Shown one piece after another: positions 1 through 7,770 of a stretch of 64,000 nt of DNA. Source of the DNA: Tidjanibacter sp. (GTDB taxonomy: Bacteria > Bacteroidota > Bacteroidia > Bacteroidales > Rikenellaceae); NCBI GenBank assembly GCA_017936605.1, contig JAGBFH010000006.1, positions 124,001-188,000 on the forward strand, in the 5' to 3' direction. The notes below the pieces were generated by a model. The model had not been told where the DNA came from. It made no database searches and worked only from the letters and a program-made list of their open reading frames with translations. A program made the position numbers and the translations under genes. Every line of letters starts with the position of its first letter. The first letter of the stretch is position 1.

Positions 1-641
1 GTACGGGGAACGACTGGATTCGCACCTACGGTATCCCCAAGGAGTATGAACAGGCTGTGAGGGTTATTGCCGCGGGTAAAGAGTTCGTGCAGGATGTCGC
101 CAAGGTGGAGTATACGGGACGCGACGGAGAGAGGGCCGAACGCTACTGCGTGAATATCTGCGGTATGGGTCTGGACGCTGCTGTGAACCTTAGGGTGTGC
201 CAGATGAAGGATAAGGGCCGCAATGGTAAGGCTGCCTATATGACCCAACTCGTCAAGTCGGTGCTCTCGTATCGCTCGTGTAGGATGACGGTCAATGTCG
301 ATGGCGTGAATGAGGCTAAGGGGTCCATTATGAGCATCGCTGTGGGCATAGGCCAGTATAACGGTAGCGGTATGTGGCAACTGCCCGGCTCGGTGGCCGA
401 CGACGGAGAGCTGGATGTGACCGTGATTGAAACAATGTCGGTGCCCCATATCGCAATGGTTGTGGGCCGACTTTTTGATGGCAAACTCTATAACCTCAAA
501 AGAGTGCATAACTACCGCGGCCGCAATATCTCGGTGAGCTCCGACGAGGTGCGCGAGGTTGAGATCGACGGCGAGGCCCTCGGCACCACCCCCGTCACCC
601 TCACCACCGAACCCCACCGCCTCCGCATCATCGTGCCATAG
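1..641 (+). CDS. Diacylglycerol/lipid kinase family protein, 3' part
   Basis: The gene enters from outside the window; the first full codon is at 3. The visible part starts on the GTGND motif that lies in the nucleotide/phosphate-binding region of the DAGK catalytic domain (YegS/DagK/sphingosine kinase-like family). The remaining ~212 residues match the second beta-sandwich domain, with the typical late segment VEIDGEALGTTPV. The family phosphorylates diacylglycerol or related lipids at the inner membrane, feeding phosphatidic acid back into phospholipid synthesis. No membrane segment is visible. An internal ATG at 57 is not the start, because the reading frame and the family motif extend upstream of it. 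It converges on typA, sharing a bidirectional terminator. Confidence 0.85.
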   Translation, partial: TGNDWIRTYGIPKEYEQAVRVIAAGKEFVQDVAKVEYTGRDGERAERYCVNICGMGLDAAVNLRVCQMKDKGRNGKAAYMTQLVKSVLSYRSCRMTVNVDGVNEAKGSIMSIAVGIGQYNGSGMWQLPGSVADDGELDVTVIETMSVPHIAMVVGRLFDGKLYNLKRVHNYRGRNISVSSDEVREVEIDGEALGTTPVTLTTEPHRLRIIVP

Positions 642-685
642 ATATAATTTGGCAGCCAAGCATTTTCCAATTGTTAATAGATAAC

Positions 686-716
686 AAAAAAGGTGACCAA
701 CTCGGTCACCTTTTTT
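686..716. terminator. Bidirectional intrinsic terminator between lipid kinase and typA
   Basis: GGTGACC (692-698) and GGTCACC (704-710) form a perfect stem, flanked by an A-run (686-691) and a T-run (711-716). It can therefore end both the plus-strand kinase gene and the minus-strand typA. Confidence 0.9.
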
Positions 717-719
717 GTT

Positions 720-2528
720 CTATTGCTGCTGGGCCTTTTCGGCTCGTTTGCGGTCAATCTCGCTCAGGAGAATCTTACGCATTCGCATAAACTTGGGCGT
801 AATCTCCACATACTCGTCCTCGCGGATATACTCCAGAGCCTCCTCAAGGGAGAACTTCACTGCGGGCGCGAGGATGACCTTATCGTCGGAGCCGCTCGCG
901 CGCATATTCGTGAGTTTCTTACTCTTGGTGAGGTTCAGGCAGATGTCGTTGTCGCGGGTATTCTCGCCCACCACCTGGCCGCAGTAGATCTCATCGCCGG
1001 GCTCCACAAAGAAGCGACCCCTATCCTGCACCTTGCCGAGTGCGTAGGCGTAGGCGGTACCGGTCTCCATAGCCACCAGCGAGCCCACCGAGCGCATCTC
1101 AATCTCACCCTTGTAGGGCTCAAAGCCCTTCAGGCGGTGTGCCATAATTGCCTCACCCGCAGTGGCCGTAAGAAGGTTGCTCCTCAGACCAATGATACCC
1201 CTCGAGGGGATGTCGAACTCCAGGCGGGTGCGCTCGTTGCGCGACTCCATATTCTTGAGTGTGCCTTTACGCTTGGTTGTGAGCTCAATAGCCTTGCCCG
1301 CGTAGTCGTCGGGTACATCAATGGTGAGCTCCTCCACGGGCTCGCACTTGACGCCGTCAATCTCCTTGAAGATGACCTTGGGCTGGCCCACCTGCAACTC
1401 GTAGCCCTCGCGGCGCATAGTCTCAATCAGTACCGAGAGGTGCAGTACACCACGGCCATAGACGATGAACTTATCGGCGCTGTCGCCCTGCACCACGCGG
1501 AGGGCGAGGTTCTTCTCGAGCTCCTTGTCCAGACGCTCCTTGATGTGGCGGCTGGTCACATATTTACCATCCTTGCCGTAGAAGGGCGAGTCGTTAATCG
1601 TGAAGAGCATACTCATCGTGGGCTCATCAATGCTGATGGGGGGCAGGGGCTCGGGGTTCTCGTAGTCACATACGGTGTCGCCAATCTCGAAGCCGTCGAT
1701 GCCCACCAGTGCGCAAATCTCGCCGCACTCAACCTGCTCGACCTTGGTTTTGCCGAGGCCCTCAAAGACCATAAGGTCTTTGATTTTGCTCTTGCTGAGG
1801 GTGCCGTCGCGCTTGGCGAGGGTCACATTCATACCCGAACGGAGCGTGCCGCGAGTGAGTTTACCCACAGCGATACGGCCCAGATAGGGCGAATACTCGA
1901 GCGAGGTGATGAGCATCTGAGGGGTGCCCTCCACCTTCTCGGGCTCGGGAATCTCGTCGATGATGGTATCGAGCAGAGGGGTGATGGTGTTGGTCTTCTC
2001 CTTGTAGGTGTGGCTCATCCAACCCTGCTTGGCGCTACCGTAGATGGTCTTGAAGTCGAGCTGCTCCTCGTTGGCATCGAGGGTGAACATAAGGTCGAAT
2101 ACCTGCTCGTGAACGAAGTCGGGGCGGCAGTTGGGCTTGTCCACCTTGTTCACAACCACGATAGGTTTCTTGCCCAGAGCGAGAGCCTTCTGGAGAACGA
2201 AACGGGTCTGGGGCATAGTGCCCTCGAAGGCGTCTACCAGAAGGATGACGCCGTCGGCCATATTGAGCACCCTCTCAACCTCTCCGCCGAAGTCGGAGTG
2301 ACCGGGGGTGTCGATGATGTTAATCTTGTAGCCGTTGTAGATTACCGACACATTTTTCGACAGAATGGTGATACCTCTCTCGCGCTCCAAATCGTTGTTA
2401 TCCAACACAAGAGTGCCGCTGGCCTCCTGATTGCGGATGAGGTTTGCCTGAAGAATCATCTTGTCCACGAGGGTTGTTTTGCCGTGGTCAACGTGTGCGA
2501 TAATGGCAATGTTGCGTAATTTCTGCAT
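720..2528 (-). CDS. typA: Ribosome-associated GTPase TypA/BipA
   Basis: This 602-residue translational GTPase has the EF-G-like order of domains. G motifs are visible in order: AHVDHGKTTL near residue 10, RGITI, DTPGHSDFGGEV, and NKVDKP. The C-terminal half carries the BipA-specific region. BipA acts on the ribosome in 50S assembly and stress or low-temperature growth. The frame stays open far upstream on this strand, across aroB, but the start is set at 2528, where MQKLRNIAIIAHVDHGK begins exactly as in the family and length matches the usual ~600 residues. A -7 box (TACCTTTG, read on the minus strand, 2559-2552) lies 23 bp upstream. It is divergent from aroB. Confidence 0.97.
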   Translation of the reverse strand: MQKLRNIAIIAHVDHGKTTLVDKMILQANLIRNQEASGTLVLDNNDLERERGITILSKNVSVIYNGYKINIIDTPGHSDFGGEVERVLNMADGVILLVDAFEGTMPQTRFVLQKALALGKKPIVVVNKVDKPNCRPDFVHEQVFDLMFTLDANEEQLDFKTIYGSAKQGWMSHTYKEKTNTITPLLDTIIDEIPEPEKVEGTPQMLITSLEYSPYLGRIAVGKLTRGTLRSGMNVTLAKRDGTLSKSKIKDLMVFEGLGKTKVEQVECGEICALVGIDGFEIGDTVCDYENPEPLPPISIDEPTMSMLFTINDSPFYGKDGKYVTSRHIKERLDKELEKNLALRVVQGDSADKFIVYGRGVLHLSVLIETMRREGYELQVGQPKVIFKEIDGVKCEPVEELTIDVPDDYAGKAIELTTKRKGTLKNMESRNERTRLEFDIPSRGIIGLRSNLLTATAGEAIMAHRLKGFEPYKGEIEMRSVGSLVAMETGTAYAYALGKVQDRGRFFVEPGDEIYCGQVVGENTRDNDICLNLTKSKKLTNMRASGSDDKVILAPAVKFSLEEALEYIREDEYVEITPKFMRMRKILLSEIDRKRAEKAQQQ

Positions 2529-2551
2529 CTTGTTTTCTTTTATTTCGGGCG

Positions 2552-2590
2552 CAAAGGTAGTAAAATATCGAGGTTTTTGTACTACCTTTG
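2552..2590. promoter_or_regulatory. Divergent promoter pair typA / aroB
   Basis: TACCTTTG occurs on the minus strand at 2559-2552 (for typA) and on the plus strand at 2583-2590 (for aroB). Both match the Bacteroidetes -7 consensus TAnnTTTG. Only 23 bp separate them, so the -33 region of each promoter falls on the other's -7 region. Neither has a clear TTTG -33 box. Confidence 0.7.
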
Positions 2591-2615
2591 TATAAAAATA
2601 TAAGGTATATAAATA

Positions 2616-3614
2616 ATGAACACCCTCTCCGAACTCAATTTTTCCTCCCAGCGGACCACCCGCATAGTGGTCGGCTCGGTAGCCAAAGACCTCAAGGGGC
2701 TGCTTCCCGAGGGGCGAGTGATTACCATTGTGGATGCCGAGGTGGATGGCCACCACAACCTCTCCGAGCAGCTGCCCGAGAGTATCCTCATCCCCGGTGG
2801 CGAGGAGAACAAAAACCTCGAACTGGCCGAAATGCTGTGGAAAGAACTCATTGATAGCAAAGCCGATAGGGGTACTTTCCTGCTGGCTGTCGGAGGCGGC
2901 GTGGTGATGGACCTTGTGGGCTTTGTGGCCTCCACTTTTATGCGCGGTGTAAGGTTTGGATTTGTGCCCACGACGCTCCTCGGACAGATTGATGCGGCCA
3001 TCGGAGGCAAGTGTGCAGTGAATCTTGGCGGCTACAAAAATATGGTGGGGCTCTTCTCGCCTGCCGACTTTGTGCTGTGTGACGCGGCCCTGCTTTCGAC
3101 GCTTTCGGATAGGGAGTTGCGCTCGGGTGTGGCAGAGATGATAAAGAGCGCCATTGTGGGCGACAAGGAGCTCTTCGAGATGCTCGAGCGGAGCGACTTG
3201 GTGGCCCTCAAAAAGGACCAAACTCTGCTCGAAGAGATGATTGAAAGGTGTGTGAGGGTTAAGTGCGCGGTGGTCGCAGCCGACCCCTACGAAAAGGGTC
3301 TGCGCAGGGTGCTCAATTTGGGCCATACGCTCGGCCACGCCATCGAGAGCCTCTCGACGGAATATACTCACGGCGAGGCTGTTGCGGTTGGATTGGTGTG
3401 GGCCGCAAGGCTTGCCACCGAGCGTGGGTTGCTCCCATTGGCCGAGGCCGAAAGAGTCGTTGGAGTGGTGGAGAAATATGGCCTTCCCACCTCGGTTGCG
3501 CTTGCCGAAGAGGAACTTATGGAGGCGATGACGCACGACAAGAAGTGCGGCCCCGAGGGGGTGAAGATTGTTCTCCCCGAGAGCATCGGAAAATGCGGAA
3601 TATATAGGCTGTAG
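2616..3614 (+). CDS. aroB: 3-dehydroquinate synthase
   Basis: AroB turns DAHP into 3-dehydroquinate, the second step of the shikimate pathway, in the cytoplasm, using NAD+ and a divalent metal. The 332-residue protein shows the NAD-binding stretch GGEENKNLE and VGGGVVMDLVGFVA, the conserved PTTLLGQIDAAIGGKCAVN segment, and the metal-site histidines in RVLNLGHTLGHAIES and near YTHGEAVAVG. Length is slightly short of the ~350-residue average but no core block is missing. A -7 box (2583-2590) lies 25 bp upstream. It is monocistronic, ended by a strong hairpin at 3621-3654. Confidence 0.96.
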   Translation: MNTLSELNFSSQRTTRIVVGSVAKDLKGLLPEGRVITIVDAEVDGHHNLSEQLPESILIPGGEENKNLELAEMLWKELIDSKADRGTFLLAVGGGVVMDLVGFVASTFMRGVRFGFVPTTLLGQIDAAIGGKCAVNLGGYKNMVGLFSPADFVLCDAALLSTLSDRELRSGVAEMIKSAIVGDKELFEMLERSDLVALKKDQTLLEEMIERCVRVKCAVVAADPYEKGLRRVLNLGHTLGHAIESLSTEYTHGEAVAVGLVWAARLATERGLLPLAEAERVVGVVEKYGLPTSVALAEEELMEAMTHDKKCGPEGVKIVLPESIGKCGIYRL

Positions 3615-3620
3615 AGCAAA

Positions 3621-3654
3621 CTATTTAGGGCACCCCGAAAGGTGCCCTAAATAG
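3621..3654. terminator. Hairpin terminator after aroB
   Basis: CTATTTAGGGCACC (3621-3634) pairs perfectly with GGTGCCCTAAATAG (3641-3654). It lies between the convergent aroB and DUF4251 genes and can serve both. Confidence 0.8.
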
Positions 3655-3656
3655 TT

Positions 3657-4244
3657 CTAATAGACGGCCGAAATGGAGCCCCAATAGGTTGTTGTGGGGG
3701 AGAAGTCGGAGCCGACCGAGAGGGTGGCACCGCCCGTCTTGGAGTAGATTTCCAGCGTCAGAGTGTAGTCGTTGGAGGTGTAGAGCCACGAGGAGAACGA
3801 CACCCTCCAACCGTCGTCGGTCTGGATGGTCGTGAAGTCGGCCAGGTTGGTGATGGCACTATTTACGAGTATCAGGCGGTAGGGTGGGGCAAAGCCCTGA
3901 TAGATGGGCAGATGCACATCGGCCCAGTCGCCATAGATGGCCAGCTCGATGTTGGGATTGGTAATGAGGTGGCTGCTGCCGGCCGGCTCCACATTGAACA
4001 TCGTGGGCGAGAAGCGATAGTTGTGAGAGAGCACTGTGGAGTCGATGAAGTGCTCGAAGGCGGCCTGTCGGGCCTTGCGACGGGCGATGCGCTCCTGGTG
4101 TTTCTGGTCGAGTTTGCGCTCCCTCAGGCCCTCGGCCGAGGATTCGATGTTGGCCCCGGATGGGGTGTTGCTTGTTACGACAATGGGCACAACGATGGCC
4201 ATAAGCGAGGCGGTGATGGCGAATGTGAGTAGAATTTTTTTCAT
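3657..4244 (-). CDS. DUF4251 family exported protein
   Basis: The 195-residue protein begins with a signal peptide (MKKILLTFAITASLMAIVVP). A basic, charged helix rich in R, K, Q and E follows (RKLDQKHQERIARRKARQA), then an all-beta region. The order of conserved pieces (IELAIYGDWADVHLPIYQG, then DGWRVSFSSWL, TLTLEIYSKTGGATLSV, and YWGSIS) fits the Bacteroidetes-restricted DUF4251 family, of unknown function. The open frame runs further upstream, but the ATG at 4244 is chosen because it starts the signal peptide. It is probably a periplasmic or envelope protein. It is convergent with aroB and divergent from engB. Confidence 0.75.
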   Translation of the reverse strand: MKKILLTFAITASLMAIVVPIVVTSNTPSGANIESSAEGLRERKLDQKHQERIARRKARQAAFEHFIDSTVLSHNYRFSPTMFNVEPAGSSHLITNPNIELAIYGDWADVHLPIYQGFAPPYRLILVNSAITNLADFTTIQTDDGWRVSFSSWLYTSNDYTLTLEIYSKTGGATLSVGSDFSPTTTYWGSISAVY

Positions 4245-4342
4245 CTTCACGGCGTTTTTCTTTAGGTGTAATAAAAGGGTGAATTGCTTCCCCTTGCAGG
4301 TGCAAAATTCTTGCCTAAAGGGGATTATTCGTGAAAAAAATG

Positions 4343-4350
4343 TACCTTTG
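4343..4350 (+). promoter_or_regulatory. -7 box of engB (TACCTTTG)
   Basis: Exact TAnnTTTG match 53 bp upstream of the engB ATG; the -33 box is not clear. Confidence 0.6.
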
Positions 4351-4403
4351 CGGCCAGGTAATATGCCCCCCGCCCAAAGAGCGGGGCGAGAGATAGCAGA
4401 ACA

Positions 4404-4991
4404 ATGAAAACGGTATTCAAATTTAGTAGCTCCAAAATATCCCAGATTCCCGACCACGGCAAGCCCGAGTTTGCCTTCATTGGCCGCAGTAATGTGGGTA
4501 AGTCGTCACTTATCAATATGCTCTCGGAGAGCAAGTTGGCCAAGGTGTCGGCCACCCCGGGCAAGACCAAGCTGATAAACCATTTTCTGGTGGATGAAAG
4601 GTGGTGGCTGGTGGACCTGCCAGGCTACGGCTACGCCCGCACCTCACAGACCGTGCGTCAGGAGTTCTCCACCCTCATTACGGACTATGTGACCAAGGCC
4701 AAGGGGCTCCACTTCCTCTTTGTGCTTGTCGATAGCCGCCACGAGCCTATGAAGATAGACCTCGACTTTATGCAGCTGCTGGGCCGCGAGGGTGTGCCCT
4801 TCGGTGTGGTCTTCACCAAGGTCGACAAGCAGAGCCAGAGGCTCACCAATAAGAATATCGAAACCTACCGACAGACCCTCCTCCAGTGGTGGGAGGAGCT
4901 GCCCCCGATGTTCGTGACCTCCTCCGAGAAGCGCCTCGGCCGCGATGAGATTTTGAACTTCGTGGAGGAGTGTCTTGAGGCCGAGAAGTAG
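4404..4991 (+). CDS. engB: Ribosome biogenesis GTPase YihA/EngB
   Basis: This 195-residue small GTPase has all the G motifs of the EngB/YihA/YsxC family: GRSNVGKSSL near residue 27, a T-containing switch I (SATPGKTKLINHF), DLPGYGYA, TKVDK, and a late SS(E) motif. EngB is an essential GTPase needed for maturation of the 50S ribosomal subunit. The start is set at the ATG 53 bp after a -7 box. It is a single-gene unit between DUF4251 (divergent) and prs. Confidence 0.96.
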   Translation: MKTVFKFSSSKISQIPDHGKPEFAFIGRSNVGKSSLINMLSESKLAKVSATPGKTKLINHFLVDERWWLVDLPGYGYARTSQTVRQEFSTLITDYVTKAKGLHFLFVLVDSRHEPMKIDLDFMQLLGREGVPFGVVFTKVDKQSQRLTNKNIETYRQTLLQWWEELPPMFVTSSEKRLGRDEILNFVEECLEAEK

Positions 4992-5098
4992 CCCCGTAGG
5001 GGAGTGAGGTACACTCTCCAAAGCCAAGTGAATGTAGAAATGTTGGGTAAATGTTGATAATTCACCTGAGAAAAATTGCTAATTCGGCTTTCGGGCCA

Positions 5099-5106
5099 TA
5101 TCTTTG
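5099..5106 (+). promoter_or_regulatory. -7 box of prs (TATCTTTG)
   Basis: TAnnTTTG match 32 bp upstream of the chosen prs start at 5139. Confidence 0.65.
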
Positions 5107-5138
5107 TGGGCACGATAAACCCAAAATCTAAAAATATA

Positions 5139-6095
5139 ATGGCAATTCACAAACTGAAAATCTTTGCTTGCCGCGGCTCGGAGGCTGTGGCTGCAAGGAT
5201 TGCCAAGAGCTACGGAGTGGAGCTTGGCGACCTGACCGTTAGTCAGTTTAGCGATGGCGAGTTTCAGCCCGCTTTTAATGAGAGTATTCGCGGTTGCACC
5301 GTATTTATCGTTCAATCGACTCCTCCTCCCGCAGAGAATCTGATGGAGCTCCTGCTCACCATCGACGCTGCCAAAAGGGCCTCGGCTCATATGGTTGTAG
5401 CTGTCATTCCCTACTTCGGCTGGGCTCGTCAGGACCGCAAGGACCGCCCCCGTGTGCCCATTGGTGCCAAGCTTGTTGCCAACCTCCTCACCTCGGCAGG
5501 TTGCGACAGGGTGATTACCATCGACCTCCACGCCGACCAGATTCAGGGCTTCTTCGACATCCCCGTAGACCATGTTTACGCTTCGAAGGTGTTTGTTCCC
5601 TACATCAAGAATATGAAACTCGAGAACCTCTCGGTAGCTACCCCCGATATCGGTGGTGCTAAGCGTGCCAACAGCTACGCCTCCTACCTCGAGGCTCCCC
5701 TGGTAATCTGCCACAAACACCGCGAGAGACCCAATGTTGTGGGCACTATGACCGCCATTGGCGAGGTTAAGGGTCGCGACATCATCATCTTCGACGATAT
5801 GGTCGACACCGCAGGTACCCTCACCAAAGCTGCCGGTATGTTTATGGATATGGGCGCAGCAAGCGTGCGTGCCGTCATCACTCACCCCGTATTGAGCGGC
5901 CCCGCCTATGAGCGCATCGCCGAGAGCCAGCTCACCGAGGTTATCGTGACCGACACCCTGCCTCTGCGTGCCGACAAGGACACCTCGAAGTTCACCGTTC
6001 TGAGCGTGGCAGATATGCTGGCCGATGTTATTGAGCGCGTACACAACTATCGTGAGATTTCGTCGCAGTTTATATTTGGTCCCAAGCAAAAGTAA
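5139..6095 (+). CDS. prs: Ribose-phosphate pyrophosphokinase
   Basis: Prs makes PRPP from ribose 5-phosphate and ATP, for purine, pyrimidine, His and Trp synthesis. The 318-residue protein has the class I blocks: RQDRKDRPRVPIGAKLVANLL (flexible loop and pyrophosphate site), DLHADQIQGFFDIPVDH, and the PRPP loop DDMVDTAGTLTKAA. An upstream in-frame ATG (5076) is rejected because it lies before the -7 box at 5099-5106 and adds 21 residues not found in the family. The stop codon merges into the left arm of a large nested palindrome (6094-6220), which probably forms the transcript's 3' end. Confidence 0.97.
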   Translation: MAIHKLKIFACRGSEAVAARIAKSYGVELGDLTVSQFSDGEFQPAFNESIRGCTVFIVQSTPPPAENLMELLLTIDAAKRASAHMVVAVIPYFGWARQDRKDRPRVPIGAKLVANLLTSAGCDRVITIDLHADQIQGFFDIPVDHVYASKVFVPYIKNMKLENLSVATPDIGGAKRANSYASYLEAPLVICHKHRERPNVVGTMTAIGEVKGRDIIIFDDMVDTAGTLTKAAGMFMDMGAASVRAVITHPVLSGPAYERIAESQLTEVIVTDTLPLRADKDTSKFTVLSVADMLADVIERVHNYREISSQFIFGPKQK

Positions 6096-6220
6096 AAAAC
6101 TAATCTGGCGGGCGACTGCTTCGTTATACAACAAAAATCTGCTCTGGCATTTACACTCAGTAATATGCCAGAGCATTTTTGTTGCAAGCCTTGCATTCAT
6201 CCCGCCAGATTAGTTTTTTT
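6094..6220 (+). repeat. Nested palindromic repeat, family A copy 1 (prs 3' end)
   Basis: The outer arms AAAAACTAATCTGGCGGG (starting at the prs stop) and CCCGCCAGATTAGTTTTT (6201-6218) are exactly complementary. The inner palindrome 6129-6184 pairs CAACAAAAAT...GCTCTGGCAT with ATGCCAGAGC...ATTTTTGTTG. The element ends in a T-run, so it can act as an intrinsic terminator. Copies A3 (20444-20570) and A4 (49515-49641) share the inner part but have different outer arms. Confidence 0.9.
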
Positions 6221-6460
6221 GGTTTTGTTTGGCAAAAAATTCCCACCACTCTATGAGTTTTTAAGTTGTGGAGGTGGGAAGTGGCACCATAATTCGCTGG
6301 CACCGTTGTGCCCTGCTTCGTTATACAACAAAAATTTGCTCTGGCATTTACGCTTAGTAATATGCCAGAGCATTTTTGTTGCAAGCCTTGCATTCATCCC
6401 GCCAGATTAGCTTTTTGTTTCTGTTTGGCAAAAAATACCCACCACTCTATGAGTTTTTTT
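6116..6460 (+). repeat. Direct duplication containing family A copy 2
   Basis: A ~147-bp segment occurs twice in direct order, at 6116-6262 and 6313-6458, with a few substitutions. The unit runs from CTGCTTCGTTATAC through the inner palindrome, the CCCGCCAGATTAG right arm, and CCCACCACTCTATGAG. The second copy (A2) lacks the left outer arm, so it cannot form the outer stem. Confidence 0.9.
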
Positions 6461-6775
6461 GTCGAGCGATAACCTATGACAGACCTCTCCCGCCTTCGGC
6501 ACCCTCCCTGTGCGCGAGGACGCGCACGCAATTTTCGAGCACCCCTCCCAACCTCCCCTTTCGTAGGGGAGGGAAAGGGCCAAAAGGGCTAAAAGGGCTA
6601 AAAGGCAATTGACAATTACGGAGGGGCTTATGCGAAGTTCCCTAAAGTCTTTATAGGTCCTTAAAGTCCTTAAAGTCCTTAAAGTCCCTAAAGTCCTTAA
6701 TCTCCCTAATCTCCCCAATCTCCCTGACTCCCCCAAACTTTCAACTCTCAGCTTTCAACTCTCAACTTTTTTTTC
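6461..6775. repeat. Mosaic spacer with 9-bp-period arrays
   Basis: No gene was seen in this stretch. It holds a family C-like segment (6479-6575, CAGACCTCTCCCGCC then CCTCCC...GGGGAGG), a small hairpin GTGCGCG/CGCGCAC (6510-6527), an array of GGGCTAAAA units (6574-6605), a 40-bp core, an array of AGTCCTTAA-type units (6652-6725), and TTTCAACTCTCA-type repeats just upstream of the promoter of the next gene. Confidence 0.85.
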
Positions 6776-6783
6776 TACTTTTG
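6776..6783 (+). promoter_or_regulatory. -7 box immediately before the Stealth gene start
   Basis: TACTTTTG matches TAnnTTTG. Only 4 nt separate it from the ATG at 6788, which would place the transcript start on or next to the start codon. Confidence 0.6.
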
Positions 6784-6787
6784 TATT

Positions 6788-7750
6788 ATGGAAAAGATTG
6801 ATTTGGTCTATCTGTGGGTTGATGGCAATGATCCCGAGTGGCAGCAGCAGAAGCAGCAGGCTCTGGCCGCGAGTGGCAGGGAGTATAGCAAGCAGGCTCT
6901 GGCCAAGGGGCGTTTTGTGCAGACCGACGAGCTGAAATATTCGCTCCGCTCGGTAGAGAAGTACGCTCCGTGGATAGACCGAGTGTTCATCCTCACAGCC
7001 GATCAAAAGCCCGAGTGGCTCAATGTGGAGCACCCAAAGGTGCGCCTTATTTCGCATCGTGATTTCATCAAGGGCGACTACCTCCCGACCTTCAATTCGA
7101 GTGCAATAGAGATGTGCATCGCCGACATCGAGGAGCTGGGCGAAAGGTTCATCTTGGCCAACGACGATATGTTCTTCCTCAAGGCCGTGGAGCCCTCGTT
7201 TTTCTACAACCGCGAGGGGTTGCCGATAGCCAGAATGTCGCCTAACAAGGTGAAGGTTTCGGACCTCTATTCCAATAAGGTCCTTAGAGCGCAACGGCTT
7301 GTGGCAGAGAAGTATGGCAGACTGTATGAGCGTATGCCCCACCACAATATGGATGCCTACCTCAAGGAGGATGTGAGGGCCTGTCTGGAGGCCTTTAGAG
7401 AGGAAGCGGAGGCCACCCGTTCCCACACTTTCCGCACCGAGGGAGAGTTCCATCGTAGTGCTTGGCTCTATGCGGCTATGGCTATGGGTAGGGCCGAGGA
7501 GAGGGTAGTGGGGCGCTATGGTGGCGCACGCAGCCTGCTGGAGGCTTGGCGCTGTCGTCTTGCGGGGCATTACTGTATGGAGACCAAGGCGATAGGTATT
7601 CATCGTGGGTCACTCGCCCGCAGGCTTAGAAAGTACAACCCTGCGATTCTGTGCCTGAACGATACGGAGCACGCAACCGATGCGCAGCGCGAGGAGATGA
7701 AGACTCTGCTGGAGGGGCTGTTCCCCGAGAAGAGTAGTTTTGAGAAATAG
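6788..7750 (+). CDS. Stealth-family sugar-phosphate transferase
   Basis: The 320-residue protein has the conserved regions of Stealth proteins in order: CR1 (IDLVYLWVDGNDPEW, residues 4-18), CR2 (DELKYSLRSVEKYAPWIDRV through LPTFNSSAIE, then FILANDDMFF), CR3 (MPHHNMDAYL), and a CR4-like His/Arg tail. Stealth enzymes transfer hexose-1-phosphate units to build phosphodiester-linked surface glycans, such as capsule or cell-wall phosphoglycans. No membrane segment is visible. It stands outside any glycan cluster, followed 20 bp later by radA, so its acceptor is unknown. The start is fixed by CR1 beginning three residues in. Confidence 0.85.
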   Translation: MEKIDLVYLWVDGNDPEWQQQKQQALAASGREYSKQALAKGRFVQTDELKYSLRSVEKYAPWIDRVFILTADQKPEWLNVEHPKVRLISHRDFIKGDYLPTFNSSAIEMCIADIEELGERFILANDDMFFLKAVEPSFFYNREGLPIARMSPNKVKVSDLYSNKVLRAQRLVAEKYGRLYERMPHHNMDAYLKEDVRACLEAFREEAEATRSHTFRTEGEFHRSAWLYAAMAMGRAEERVVGRYGGARSLLEAWRCRLAGHYCMETKAIGIHRGSLARRLRKYNPAILCLNDTEHATDAQREEMKTLLEGLFPEKSSFEK

Positions 7751-7770
7751 AGAATAAACCGAAGATATAT

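Noticed and set aside
2529..3536. Upstream extension of typA by 336 codons
   Set aside because: It lies entirely antisense to aroB; the family start and the -7 box support 2528.
6116..6184. Family A repeats as integron attC sites
   Set aside because: The motif GTTATAC does not fit GTTRRRY at the key positions. There is no integrase or cassette array, and the variable part is outside rather than inside.
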